A DNA stretch of 64,000 nt from Bog-756 sp963829235. Its GTDB lineage: Bacteria; Actinomycetota; Acidimicrobiia; Acidimicrobiales; RAAP-2. Below, in pieces: positions 1-8,770 of the stretch (its first letter is position 1; each line of letters begins with the position of its first letter). The notes under the pieces were generated by a model. That model made no database searches. It saw only the letters and a list, made by a program, of their open reading frames with translations, and had not been told where the DNA came from. Location: contig CAWHIF010000007.1 of the NCBI GenBank assembly GCA_963829235.1, positions 62,001 to 126,000 on the forward strand, given 5' to 3'. Made by a program: the position numbers and the translations under genes.

Positions 1-638
1 GGACGTGGGCGGAGCCGCCACGGTCGTCGTGGTGGTCGGCGGCGGGTCCGTCGTCGTCGGAGGGACCCGAGGGCGGAGCCACCGTGGCCACGGCCGATGA
101 CGGACCCACATCGGTCGAGGCGGGTGAAGGATCCCGCCGCGGGCGGCAGCGGTGGCCGCGGCTGCGCCGGCGGTGCCGCAGACCCCGAGGGACCGGGTAC
201 GGCGGCCGCGGTGCGGGACTTCGACGGTGGACGTTGTCGTTGAGGTCCTTCTTGCGCGTGCGACACCGACGAGCCGGGCTTGGCGGTGTCGGGCAACGAA
301 GCCTGCTCGACCCCGTGCAGAGCGATCGTGTCGGGCTGCAGTGACGCTCGCGACGGGATGATGTGCGGCGCCAAAGCCTCGCGGTGAACATTCGGCGGGC
401 GCCCGCCGCCGACGAGTTGGCCGCCGAAATAGGTCAGCGTGACAAGGCCGGCGACGAGGGCGGCGATGGCCACCGACCGTCGGCGCTCGACGAAAGCCTC
501 GACGACAGCCAGACGGACATGGCCGGCGGACTGCCGGCAATGGGCGACGAACCGCCGCCACCTTCGCCGGGTCCGCCCGGGGGTCGGGGGAACTCCGCCG
601 CGGTAATACCAGTGCGCCTCCCTGTCCCTCCGCCTCAT
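1..638 (-). CDS. Partial membrane-anchored protein with Pro/Thr-rich tail, runs off left edge
   Basis: The minus strand is open from an ATG at 638 to the first base of the window, so the gene is truncated at its C-terminus. The N-terminus is very basic (MRRRDREAHWYYRGG and a cluster of Arg/Trp residues). A hydrophobic segment at about residues 60-82 (SVAIAALVAGLVTLTYFGG) looks like one transmembrane anchor or uncleaved signal. The rest is low-complexity, Pro/Ala/Ser/Thr rich; near positions 1-70 another frame reads as a Thr/Pro run typical of an extracellular linker, which suggests one frameshift near 120. The frame is also open upstream of 638 as far as a stop at 783-785, so a TTG start further up is possible. 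I do not recognise the family. It lies downstream of the TMEM175-like gene on the same strand. Confidence 0.45.
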   Translation of the reverse strand, partial: MRRRDREAHWYYRGGVPPTPGRTRRRWRRFVAHCRQSAGHVRLAVVEAFVERRRSVAIAALVAGLVTLTYFGGQLVGGGRPPNVHREALAPHIIPSRASLQPDTIALHGVEQASLPDTAKPGSSVSHAQEGPQRQRPPSKSRTAAAVPGPSGSAAPPAQPRPPLPPAAGSFTRLDRCGSVIGRGHGGSALGSLRRRRTRRRPPRRPWRLRPR

Positions 639-779
639 GGCCGAGAGGATAGAGCGGGTCGGCCGGGGGCTCCAGTGGGTCCACAACCGGGCCTGGGCCT
701 GCAATTGCTCGCCGGCCGCAACCGCCGAACCGGACCGGTCGGAGGCCCGCCGGTCGAGCGTCCGGCGGCCGCGACGCAG

Positions 780-1385
780 AGCTCAGCGCGTGCCCCCGCC
801 GTGTTCTCAGGAACTCGAGCGGCCTGGACAGTCCCAAAAGCAGGAGCGGCCACAGCCCGAGGGTCGGGCACGGCGACGACCAGCACGAACGCGGACGACA
901 TGAGGACGACCAGGGTCACCGAGGCGTCGACGGTGGCCTGGCCACGCGTGGCCTCCCTCTGGAGCTCCGGCCATCGAACGATGGCCCAGTTCTGGACGAA
1001 CGCGGCGATGGACGTCACCAGCATCGTGCCGACGTAGATGGCGTGGCCGGCGGCATCGACCCGGCTCGTCGAACCGAGGAGCTCGGTCGGGAAGGGAGGA
1101 ACACGATGCTGAACAGCCAGATGAACATGCCCCAGACCAGCACCGAGTTGTAGCCACCGACGAATTCGAACAACTGGTGCTGCCCCCACCAGAAGAGGCC
1201 GATGACGGCGAAGCTCAACGCGAAGGCGAACAGCCGGGCGCGATTGTCATCGATAAAGGTGCCGGGCCCACGGTGCCGATGGCGCTGGCCGCGTCCACCA
1301 GGGGCAGGACCAACAAGGTGATGGCGATGGCGACCACCGCGTCGCTGAAGTTGACCAGCCGGTGAAACCCTCGCTCGCTGCGCAT
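780..1385 (-). pseudogene. TMEM175-like (DUF1211) potassium channel family protein, frame broken
   Basis: The protein can be read only by joining frames. It starts at ATG 1385 with MRSERGFHRLVNFSDAVVAI, the opening helix of the TMEM175/DUF1211 family (the F-S-D selectivity motif of TM1 is present). It shifts frame near 1262 into a stretch containing FWWGQHQLFEF (the family's conserved W..H..lf helix), near 1090 into a helix containing AIYVGTMLVTSIAAF, and probably near 855 into a last helix, GLWPLLLLGLSRPLEFL. The order and spacing of helices match a six-helix TMEM175 subunit of about 200 residues. Bacterial members are tetrameric K+-permeable channels. At least two, probably three, single-base indels separate the parts. 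Because the genes on either side are also shifted, consensus error is more likely than decay. The 3' end is approximate. Confidence 0.6.
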
Positions 1386-1413
1386 AGGCCCATTGTCCCA
1401 GGTTCCGGGCAGG

Positions 1414-1878
1414 TCAGATCTGGCCGAGCAGCCGGTCGATGAAGACCACCTGTCCGCGGACCAGCCGATCCCGGGCCCGGTCCGAGTCCACCCATTCGGC
1501 CCGGTCGACTTCCGGAAACGACTGCATGGTGCCCGACTTGGGCGGCCACTCGATCTCGAATTCGTTGCTCACGAAGCCGGCGGGCGAGAACTCCTGTGCC
1601 CGCAGGGCCCAGACCCGCACCCGCTTTCCACCGGATTGGCGGACCTCTCCCAAGTCCAGCCGTGGCCCGGCAGGGACCGGGGAGCCGAGCTCTTCGGCGA
1701 ATTCGCGTTCGGCCGCCTGTTCGGCACTCTCGTCGGGCTGGTACTCGCCCTTGGGGACCGACCAGCTGTGGGCATCCTTGTTCCTCCAGAACGGGCCCCC
1801 GGGGTGGACGAGCAGTACGTCGACGGCGCCATCGTCCCGATGTCTGTAGAGGAGGATCCCTGCGCTCAACGTGCCCAC
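1414..1878 (-). CDS. NUDIX hydrolase
   Basis: About 154 residues from a GTG at 1878. The NUDIX box is complete: G-x5-E-x7-REFAEELG, read from GEYQPDESAEQAAE followed by REFAEELGS. The N-terminal strand (SAGILLYRHRDDGAVDVLLV) and the WSVPKGE segment before the box fit the subgroup that hydrolyses diadenosine polyphosphates or related nucleoside diphosphate derivatives; the true substrate cannot be read from sequence. It follows ligD on the same strand. The start is uncertain because an anomalous AT-rich stretch lies directly upstream and no ribosome site is visible there; the frame is also open through that stretch into ligD. Confidence 0.85.
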   Translation of the reverse strand: MGTLSAGILLYRHRDDGAVDVLLVHPGGPFWRNKDAHSWSVPKGEYQPDESAEQAAEREFAEELGSPVPAGPRLDLGEVRQSGGKRVRVWALRAQEFSPAGFVSNEFEIEWPPKSGTMQSFPEVDRAEWVDSDRARDRLVRGQVVFIDRLLGQI

Positions 1879-1972
1879 GGCTATATATTTATAAAATTTT
1901 ATGAGTTTTGATGTTATTGTTTGTTGGTAGTGTTGGGTTTTTTTTTTTTTTTTTTGGGTTTTTTGTGGTGGT
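1879..1972. other. AT-rich low-complexity stretch with an 18-T run inside GC-rich DNA
   Basis: About 90 bases made mostly of A, T and G with very little C. They include a block near 1882-1903 that is almost pure A/T, then T-rich sequence, an uninterrupted run of 18 T at 1938-1955, GGG, and six more T. Nothing else in the window has this composition. It sits exactly between the 3' end of ligD and the 5' end of the NUDIX gene and removes every stop codon between them in one minus-strand frame. It may be an assembly or sequencing artefact, or a small foreign insertion. The T-run would read as A-rich on the gene strand, so it is not a terminator for ligD. Confidence 0.6.
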
Positions 1973-1974
1973 CG

Positions 1975-3445
1975 GATCCCCTCTGCCTCGCGCACCACGT
2001 CCGACGCCGACTTGTCCGGGCGGAGGCCACGCCACGTCGGGTGACGGAGCCGGCCCTCCCTGGTCCACTGGCTGAACCGGACCTCCCCCACCACCGAGGG
2101 AGTCACCCAGCGGGCCGCCCGCGGCCTGGGATCGCGGCAGCCCATCGGCGAACGGAGAGGTCTTCCGGGCCAGGGGCTTGAGGAGACGTGCGAGCTCGTC
2201 CAGCGACTCGTCGCTGAAACCGGTGCCCACCTTTCCCACATACGCCAACCCCCGTTCGCCCGGGAGGCCCAGCAGGAGGGCCCCGATCGAGGACGATCGG
2301 TGGCCGGTGCCCTCCGTCCATCCGCCGACGACCACCTCCTGGGTCCGGACGAGCTTGACCTTGATCCAGTCGGGCGACCGACGTCCGGGCTGATAGGTGC
2401 TGTCGCGGCGCTTGGCCACCACACCCTCGAGGCCGTGCTCCTTCGAGACCCTCAGCACATCGGCACCGGCCACATCGGAGAATGAGGGCGGTGTCTGCCA
2501 GTTCTGCCCCTTGAGGCCCAGGCTGTCGAGCAGCCGACGGCGTTCGTCATAGAGAGGGAGGTGGTCGGGCTCCCGTCGAGGTACATGACATCGAAGAGGA
2601 GGAAGGTCACGGGCACCTCACGGGACAACCGGCGGGCCCGCGACCTGTCGACCACCCCCATCCGCTGCTGGAGCAGGCCGAAGCTCGGCTGGGCTCCGTC
2701 GTAGGCCACCACCTCACCATCGAGAACCATCGGCCGTGAGCCCACGCTCTCGGCCAGCGCGGCCAGCTCGGGGTATGTGCCCGTGATGTCGTTGCCGTTG
2801 CGGGTGGTGAGCCGGATCCGCCCACCGTCGATGACGGCCACGACCCGCTCGCCGTCCCATTTGAACTCGTAGGCCCAGCCCTGGTCGTCCTTCGGGAGGG
2901 GACCCGGGGTGCACAGCATGGGCGCCATCTTGGCCGGAGGTGGCACCCAGCCGGGGGGAGGGGGGTCCATCCGATGGATCATCCACGGTTCTCTCCGGTG
3001 CGGAACAGGACGTAGTGGCCCTGGGCCTGCCCACTTCCATGGAGGCGGACCATGACCTCCTTGTCGGTCCACTTCTCGCAGTCGTAGGTACCCGAATCCC
3101 AGATGACCACCTCCCCCCCGCCGTATTCGTCCTGCGGGATGACCCCCTGGAAGGATCCGTACTCGAGCGGATGGTCCTCGGTCGGCACGGCCAGATGGTT
3201 CTGACCCGGATCCAGTGGAAGGCCCTTCGGGAGCGCCCACGACACCAGCACGCCGTCCCGCTCCAGCCGGAAGTCCCAGTGGAGCGAGCTGGCGTGGTGC
3301 TCCTGGATGACGAACGACCGCGCCGCTGCCGCCCTGGCCGAACGGCTTTCTTCGGCCGGTCCTCGGCCGGCATCGGCTCGGGCGTCCGTCCCGCACGCCG
3401 TTTCGAGCGATAGGTGCTCAGGTCGCGCTGGCGGGGTGGTGCCAC
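1975..3445 (-). pseudogene. ligD: ATP-dependent DNA ligase LigD-type (phosphoesterase plus ligase), frame broken
   Basis: The domains are in the order expected for a bacterial non-homologous end-joining ligase. A basic N-terminus from GTG 3445 (DLSTYRSKR) leads to a 3'-phosphoesterase domain (HHASSLHWDFRLE, then LPKGLPLDPGQNHLAV and GVIPQDEYGGGEV). A linker follows, then the nucleotidyltransferase domain with the adenylated lysine in EFKWDGER, then an OB-fold ending in VRFSQWTREGRLRHPTWRG. No primase-polymerase domain is present. Frames change near 3320, 3000, 2560 and 2120, so four indels interrupt an otherwise well conserved protein of about 490 residues. Conservation of every motif across the breaks argues for sequence error or very recent damage. 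In this family it works with Ku to seal double-strand breaks; no ku gene is in the window. Confidence 0.8.
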
Positions 3446-3598
3446 GTCGTCTCCTCGTCTTCCGGACGGTCAGAGGGAAATTACCGGAGAAGGGCCGGCC
3501 GCCGACCGGACGCTCGGCCCGGGCCAGGTCCCTGGCCGGGCGTCCGATGGGCCGGAATCTGTCCTACGCTCACCGGCCATGGACCCGGAGCCCGGGCC

Positions 3599-4337
3599 AT
3601 GGTCAAGGTTCCCGCCATCGTGGTGATGTTCTGGATCATCAAGCTCCTGAGCACCGCCATGGGAGAGTCGACATCGGACTACCTGGTCAACCGCATCGAC
3701 CCGGTTGTCGCGGTCAGTCTGGGCGGCGTCTGCCTGGTCGCCACGCTGATCCTCCAGTTCCGGGCACGTGCTATGTGCCCTGGACCTACTGGTTGGCGGT
3801 CGTGATGGTTGCGATCACAGGAACCATGGCCGCCGACGTCCTCCACATCCAGTTCGGGGTGCCCTACGCCGCCTCCACGCCGCTGTTCGCCGCCATCCTG
3901 GCCGTGGTGTTCGTCGCCTGGCACCGGACCGAGGGGACCCTGTCGATCCACAGCATCGACAGCCCCCGCCGCGAGGCCTTCTACTGGGCCACCGTGATGT
4001 CCACCTTTGCCATGGGCACGGCACTGGGGGATCTGACTGCAACCACCCTTCATCTCGGCTACCTGGTCTCCGCAGTCCTCTTTGCCGGACTCATGGTCAT
4101 CCCGGCCGCGGGATACCGGTTCTTCGGCATGAACGCCATCCTCGCCTTCTGGTTCGCCTACGTCCTGACCCGGCCCCTCGGAGCGTCGATCGCGGATTGG
4201 CTGAGCAAGCCGCACGGTGTCGGTGGCCTGGCACTCGGCGACGGTCCGGTGGCCTTCGGTTTTGCCGTCCTGATCGTCGTCTGTGTCGGCTACCTCACCG
4301 CGCTCGATGGACGGGTCCCCGCGCCGACACAAGGTGA
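3599..4337 (+). pseudogene. COG4705-type multi-pass membrane protein, one frame break
   Basis: It starts at ATG 3599 with VKVPAIVVMFWIIKLLSTAM followed by GES, the signature of COG4705 membrane proteins ('K.P.iT..FWi.KilatT.GE'). The frame shifts once near 3770, after LQFRARA, and resumes as YVPWTYWLAVVMVAITGTMA. Seven to eight hydrophobic helices follow, including FYWATVMSTFAMGTALGDL. Length would be about 245 residues, normal for the family. The function is unknown; members are sometimes annotated as manganese-related membrane proteins without proof. In the resumed frame no stop codon separates it from the glycosyltransferase that begins at 4387, so its own stop (a TGA lies at 4335-4337 in another frame) was probably lost to a second indel. 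Confidence 0.65.
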
Positions 4338-4386
4338 GGCTCGACCGGCATATGCAATACTCCTTGTCGTCGAGGGGGCACAGCCG

Positions 4387-5280
4387 ATGATCCACATAGC
4401 CACCGTCCACTACCGCTCCGACAAGTGGATCGATGTCCAACTCGCCTACCTCCGCCGGCACGTGCACGAGCCGTATCGGGTGGTCGCCAACCTGGAGGCC
4501 GTCCCCGGCGACCACGACGGCAAGTTCGACCAGGTGGTCCCGGCCCGGGGCGGACATCCCGGCAAGCTCAATCTGCTGGCCTCGATGATCGTGGCCGAAG
4601 CCCGGCCCGACGATCTGATCATGTTCCTCGACGGTGACACGTTCCCCGTCGCCGATCCCATGCCCGCAGCCCATCGGGCCCTGGAGGAGACCGTGCTGTA
4701 CGCCGTGCGCCGCGACGAGAACGACGGCGACCAGCAGCCCCACCCCTGCTTCTGCGTCATCCGGGCCCGGGACTGGGACCGGCTCCATGGGGACTGGTCG
4801 GCCGGGTACTGCTGGACCAACAGCCGCGGCCAGACCATCAGCGATGTCGGCGGCAACCTGCTCGGGATTCTGGACCGGTCCAAGGAGCCCTGGACCCCGA
4901 TCCTCCGGTCGAACCGGGTCAACCTCCACCCATTGTGGTTCGCCGTCTACGGCAGCACCGTGTACCACCACGGGGCCGGCTTCCGCGATCCGATGTCCCG
5001 CAGCATCGTCGCCTGGCGACCCGGACGGGTCGACGGCGACCAGCGGTACCGGATACTCCAGAGCGGGTTGCGCCATCTCGACGCGGCCCGGAACAAGGTC
5101 TCGGGCTATCGCCAGATGATGGCCAACCGCCGACTGGGCGACGAGCTCTTCGAAAAGCTGGTGCGGGACCCGAAGTTCTACCTGCAGCTCGAGTGCCGCC
5201 GGTGGGGACCGGGCGTCCGGCCAGAGGTCCGGTGGCGGCCGAACCTGCGGATCACCGGCACGACCGCTACCATTGGCCGG
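4387..5280 (+). CDS. GT-A fold glycosyltransferase-like protein
   Basis: It begins MIHIATVHYRSDKWIDVQLA and contains a DxD-type metal site, IMFLDGDTFPV, near residues 77-87, preceded by a GHPGKLNLLAS segment. Both are typical of retaining GT-A enzymes that bind a nucleotide sugar through a divalent metal. A later Cys/Trp-rich block (HPCFCVIRARDWDRL) and VYHHGAGFRDP complete a core of about 290 residues. Acceptor and donor are not predictable. No stop codon occurs in frame until 5853, deep inside the next gene's coding sequence. The true end is therefore probably near 5200-5280 and hidden by an indel; the end given is approximate. A natural fusion to the HD protein cannot be excluded. Confidence 0.6.
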
Positions 5281-5282
5281 TC

Positions 5283-5843
5283 ATGGTCGAGGGAAAGATG
5301 CACTTCCGGCGGATGGACGAGGGCACCGATGCTGACTTCGCGCTGCTGGCCTCGGTGCACGAGGAGAACCTCAAGGCACTCCCCGGTCTCCTCCTCGGCA
5401 TGCTCACCGACCTCACCGCCGACAGCACCTATCCGGTCAACCGGATGGAGCACAGCATCCAGTGCGCCACCCGGGCCCTCCGCGACGGGAGGGACGAGGA
5501 GTACGTCGTGTGCTGCCTCCTGCACGACGTGGGTGAGTCACTCGGTCCGTTCAACCACGGAGAGGTGGCCGCTGCGGTGCTCCGGCCATTCGTCTCCTCG
5601 GCGAACTACTGGATGCTGGCCCACCATCCGGTCTTCCAGGTGTACTTCATCGGCCAACACCTCGGGATGGATCCGAACGAGCGCGACCAGTTCGTCTCCA
5701 GCCCGTTCTACGACCAGACCGTCGAGTTCTGCGCCCTCTACGACGAGGTGTCCTTCGACCCCGACTACCGGAGCGAGCCGATCGACACCTTCGAGCCCAT
5801 GGTCCGTCGCGTGCTCGACCTCCAGTGGGCGCCTCCGCGCTGA
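5283..5843 (+). CDS. HD-domain (COG4341-like) metal-dependent oxygenase or phosphohydrolase
   Basis: 186 residues from ATG 5283. The core motif reads NRMEHSIQCATRAL then CLLHDVGESL, with later HGEVAAAVLRPF and LAHHPVFQVYF. This gives the H...HD...H...H metal ligands of the HD superfamily in the spacing used by COG4341 and PhnZ/TmpB-like proteins. Several of that branch are mixed-valent di-iron oxygenases rather than phosphohydrolases, so either chemistry is possible. No clear ribosome site precedes the ATG, which lies in the unclosed reading frame of the preceding glycosyltransferase; translational coupling or fusion is plausible. Its own frame is uninterrupted. Confidence 0.65.
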   Translation: MVEGKMHFRRMDEGTDADFALLASVHEENLKALPGLLLGMLTDLTADSTYPVNRMEHSIQCATRALRDGRDEEYVVCCLLHDVGESLGPFNHGEVAAAVLRPFVSSANYWMLAHHPVFQVYFIGQHLGMDPNERDQFVSSPFYDQTVEFCALYDEVSFDPDYRSEPIDTFEPMVRRVLDLQWAPPR

Positions 5844-5946
5844 CCCGCCGTGACCGGGGCCGTGCTGACGTCGGTTGCGCTCACGGAGTGGGCCCCGGCG
5901 GGCGGCTGACCGATGAGCCCACGCCACCGAGCCGAGTCTGCAGATC

Positions 5947-6489
5947 ATGAAGAGATCCAACCTCGCCGACCTCTACGGGTTGCCGTTCCTCGAGTGGGCA
6001 CCCATCGAGATCCCGCCTCGAGCAAGGCGTGACCCAGGCGCCGCGGCACGGGCGGTCCCAACCGGCACACGTGTTGGCTGGCCACCGTCAACGGGGACGG
6101 GAGCCCACACGTCACCGGGGTCGGAGCACTCTGGGTGGACGGTACGTTCTGGTTCGAGACGGGCCAACGGACCCGCAAGGGGAGGAACCTCGCCCGGGAC
6201 CCGCGATGCACGTTGAGCCTGGCCACCGATGATTTCGATCTCGTCGTGGAAGGCGAGGCCCACAAGGTCACCGAGCCGGGCACGGTTGCCGCCATGGCCG
6301 CTGCAGTGGAGGGCCCAGGGTTGGCCGGCCCGGGTGGACGACACCGGGCTCGCTCTCACCGCCGAGTACAGCGCACCGTCCGCCGGGCCACCCCCGTGGA
6401 CGGTGTACCGGCTCACCGTCCGCACCGCCACCGTGCTCCAGACCGTCGAACCGGGCGGTGCCACCCGCTGGACATTCTCCGGGGAGTAA
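5947..6489 (+). pseudogene. Pyridoxamine 5'-phosphate oxidase-like flavin/F420 split-barrel protein, frame broken
   Basis: Joined across frames it reads as a split-beta-barrel protein of about 180 residues: MKRSNLADLYGLPFLEW, then HTCWLATVNGDGSPHVT, ALWVDGTFWFETG, a Lys/Arg patch (RTRKGRNLARDPRCTLSL), DFDLVVEGEAHKV, and a C-terminal WTVYRLTVRTATVLQ. These match the PPOX family, in which such pairs of strands bind FMN or coenzyme F420 at a dimer interface. Frame changes are needed near 6020-6060, 6120 and 6310. The cofactor cannot be decided. Neighbouring genes in this 7-kb stretch are broken in the same way. Confidence 0.6.
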
Positions 6490-6534
6490 CGAGCAGCGGC
6501 GCTTCGGCGATCTGGCACCGCACGATCCGCGCTG

Positions 6535-6665
6535 CTAGGTTCGGGCCTCTCAGTACATGCAGCACGTTGGGGAAGCCGGTCGAAGTCCGGCGCTGGTCCG
6601 CAACCGTAGGTGACGACGCCATCAGTCCGTCACGAGCCGGGATACCACCGCACTGCACCAGTGAG
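6535..6665 (+). promoter_or_regulatory. Cobalamin (adenosylcobalamin-class) riboswitch
   Basis: The leader carries the conserved core of the B12 riboswitch: GGGGAAGCCGGTCGAAGTCC at about 6580-6599, then GGCGCTGGTCCGCAACCGTA, and at the 3' side GTCACGAGCCGGGATACC. These correspond to the family consensus 'GGGAA..CCGGUg...AUCCGG.GC.G.CCCGCAACUGU' and 'AGCC.GGA.ACC'. It lies about 100 bases before the secreted alpha/alpha-toroid gene at 6766, which it should repress when cobalamin is abundant. A GC-rich stem-forming stretch and the ribosome site (GAGGAA at about 6753) lie between, consistent with control of translation. Boundaries are approximate. The family is known; the assignment rests on the visible conserved blocks. 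Confidence 0.85.
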
Positions 6666-6765
6666 TCCATACCCGTCGAGAAACGCGGCAAGGACTCGGT
6701 CGGTCACGGACCCTCGTGGGTGTTGCGGCTTCCGGGTCATTGCCCTGGAAGCGAGGAACCATCCC

Positions 6766-8113
6766 ATGTCCACCAAGCGCATCTTTGCGTCAGCAGCCCT
6801 CGGGGCCTGTCTGACGGTCGCTGTTGTCGCGGGACCGGCAACGGCACATGCGGCCGGCACGCCGGCGACCACCCCCCTGCCCGACGCTTCCCCAGGTCAC
6901 CTCGGCCCTGAACGGGGCCGGCTGGTTGGCCGGCCAACTCGACCCGGCAGGCGACGTCCCCGCCGGGACAACACCTGATCTCGCCGCCACCGCCAACGTG
7001 GCGCTCGCCCTGGCCAGCACGGGAACCGACCCGGGTGCCGCCCATCGGGCCCTCGCCTACCTCGAATCCCACGTGAACGGCTACGTCCACGTCGACGGAA
7101 GCGACGGACCCGGCCAGCTGGCCCTGCTCATCCTCGACGTCCATGCCCTGGGCGGGAACCCGAGGTCGTTCGGGGGGACCGATCTGGTCTCCCGCCTGCT
7201 GGCCACCGAGCGGACGTCCGGTGCCGACAAGGGCCTGTTCGGAGCCCAGGACCCGACCTACGACGGTGCCTACCGTCAAGGTCTGGCTCTCGCCGCCCTG
7301 GCCGGCGCCGGCGTGTCGAGCCAGGCGCAGGTGGGATCGGCGGAAAACTGGCTCCTCGGACAACAGTGCCCGGACGGAGGATGGACCAGCTTCATCACCT
7401 CCGACAATCCGTGCACCGGCAATCCGGCCGACTTCGAGGGCCCGGACACCAACTCGACGGCCCTCGCCATCCAGGGTCTTTCGGCCCAGGGCGTCCTCGG
7501 GTCCACGGCCGCCGGCAAGGCGGCCGCCTTCCTACGGGGTGCGCAGGACAGCGACGGCGGCTGGGGATACGAACCCGGCACCGCCCGCGCTCCGGGCTCG
7601 ACGGACCCAGATTCGACGGCACTGGTCATCCAGGCGATTCTGGCGCTCGGCCAGTCCCCGTCGGCCGTCACCTTCGACAGGGGAAAGGCCAACCCCATCT
7701 CGGCCCTGCTCTCATTCCAGCTGACGTCGGGATCCGGCAAGGGCGCATTCCGCTACCCCGGCAGTACCGCCCCCAACCTCCTGGCCACCTATCAGGCCGT
7801 TCCGGCCGCGGCCTCGGTCAAGCTCCCGTTCAACCTCGCCGTCACGACGTCGTCACTCCGGAACGGTGCCGTCGGCGTCCCCTACTCGGCCACGCTGTCC
7901 GCCCGCGGTGGCAACGGTCCCCACACCTGGCAGTTGGTCGGTGGCTCGGCGTTGCCGGCAGGTCTGGTCCTCACCCGTGGTTCCGGTGTCATCTCGGGCA
8001 AGCCGAAGCACTCGGGAACGACGAGGTTCACGGTGGAGGTGGTCGACACCGAGACGACGACCGTTCCCCACACCCAGGACATCGCCTGGAAGGTGCTCTC
8101 GATCTCCGTTTGA
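6766..8113 (+). CDS. Secreted alpha/alpha-toroid (transcobalamin/prenyltransferase-like) protein with C-terminal Ig-like domain, one frameshift
   Basis: It starts at ATG 6766 after GAGGAA. The N-terminus is a clear Sec signal peptide ending near ATAHAAG. A single-base shift in a C-run near 6888-6895 joins it to an open frame ending at 8113, giving about 448 residues. Residues about 45-340 form repeated helical hairpins with 'QW-like' turns (LLGQQCPDGGWTSF, LRGAQDSDGGWGYE), the fold shared by squalene cyclases, prenyltransferase beta subunits and the B12 carriers transcobalamin and intrinsic factor. The last 90 residues form a putative Ig-like domain (NGAVGVPYSATL, LPAGLVL). No squalene-cyclase DxDD motif was seen. 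Control by a cobalamin riboswitch suggests a secreted cobalamin-scavenging or cobalamin-handling protein; this is inference. Confidence 0.75.
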
Positions 8114-8183
8114 ACCCGTACCCCACCGGGTGGTTCGCCGCACCTGCCCGACCCGGCGGCCGGGGGAGGTAGGTTGCAGGGCC

Positions 8184-8660
8184 ATGGCCATCGCCCCCTA
8201 CATCCAGCGGCTCCGCACGTTGGTCGGTCACGAGCTGCTGGTGCTTCCCGGGGCGGCTGCCCTCCCACGCGACGAGCAGGGCAGAATCCTCCTGGTCAGG
8301 ATCACCGATACCTCGCAGTGGGCGGCCATCGGCGGAGCGATCGAGCCCGACGAGTCACCGCAACAAGCCGCAATCCGGGAAGCCGAGGAGGAAGCCGGCG
8401 TCATCCTCCACGTCGGCCGCATACTTGGCGTGCTCGGCGGTCCCGAGTTCCGCATGCGCTACCCCAACGGCGATGAGACGTCATATGTGACGACGGTGTT
8501 CGATGCGACCGTCGTGGGCGGCTCTCCGAGGCCCGACGGTGAAGAGACGTGTGCAGTGAAGTGGTGGGATGGCGACGCCCTTCCCTATGACGAGATGAGC
8601 GGCTTCACACGGGCACTGCTGCGAGATGCCGGTGTCGGGTCCCCCCGGAGGAGCGACTGA
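8184..8660 (+). CDS. NUDIX hydrolase
   Basis: 158 residues from ATG 8184. The NUDIX box is intact: GGAIEPDESPQQAA followed by IREAEEEAGV, with the Arg-Glu and Glu-Glu metal ligands. The preceding LLVRITDTSQWAAIGG and the following strand pairs fit a pyrophosphohydrolase of the MutT/ADP-ribose type, and the C-terminal EETCAVKWWDGDALPY is the usual substrate-side loop. The reaction would be hydrolysis of a nucleoside diphosphate linked to another moiety, with Mg2+. An AGG-containing stretch (GGGGAGGTAGG at about 8162-8172) lies a little far upstream. Its frame is clean, in contrast with the genes to the left. Substrate unknown. Confidence 0.85.
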   Translation: MAIAPYIQRLRTLVGHELLVLPGAAALPRDEQGRILLVRITDTSQWAAIGGAIEPDESPQQAAIREAEEEAGVILHVGRILGVLGGPEFRMRYPNGDETSYVTTVFDATVVGGSPRPDGEETCAVKWWDGDALPYDEMSGFTRALLRDAGVGSPRRSD

Positions 8661-8770
8661 GCGGTTCGGCTCGACGAGCAACGCGGACCCGCCACGCCTT
8701 CCGGCCGAAGGACTTGACCATCCCCGGTGCGGGTCGTGAAGCTGGGCCCGGACCTCTTGAAGGGAATGAT

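Noticed and set aside
1414..2424. 336-codon minus-strand ORF joining the ligase C-terminus with the NUDIX protein
   Set aside because: The join consists of Lys/Gln-rich text translated from the AT-rich block; both flanks are separate known families, so the fusion is an artefact of that block.
3679..5076. 465-codon minus-strand ORF opposite the COG4705 and glycosyltransferase genes
   Set aside because: Antisense shadow; the plus strand carries the conserved motifs in both genes.
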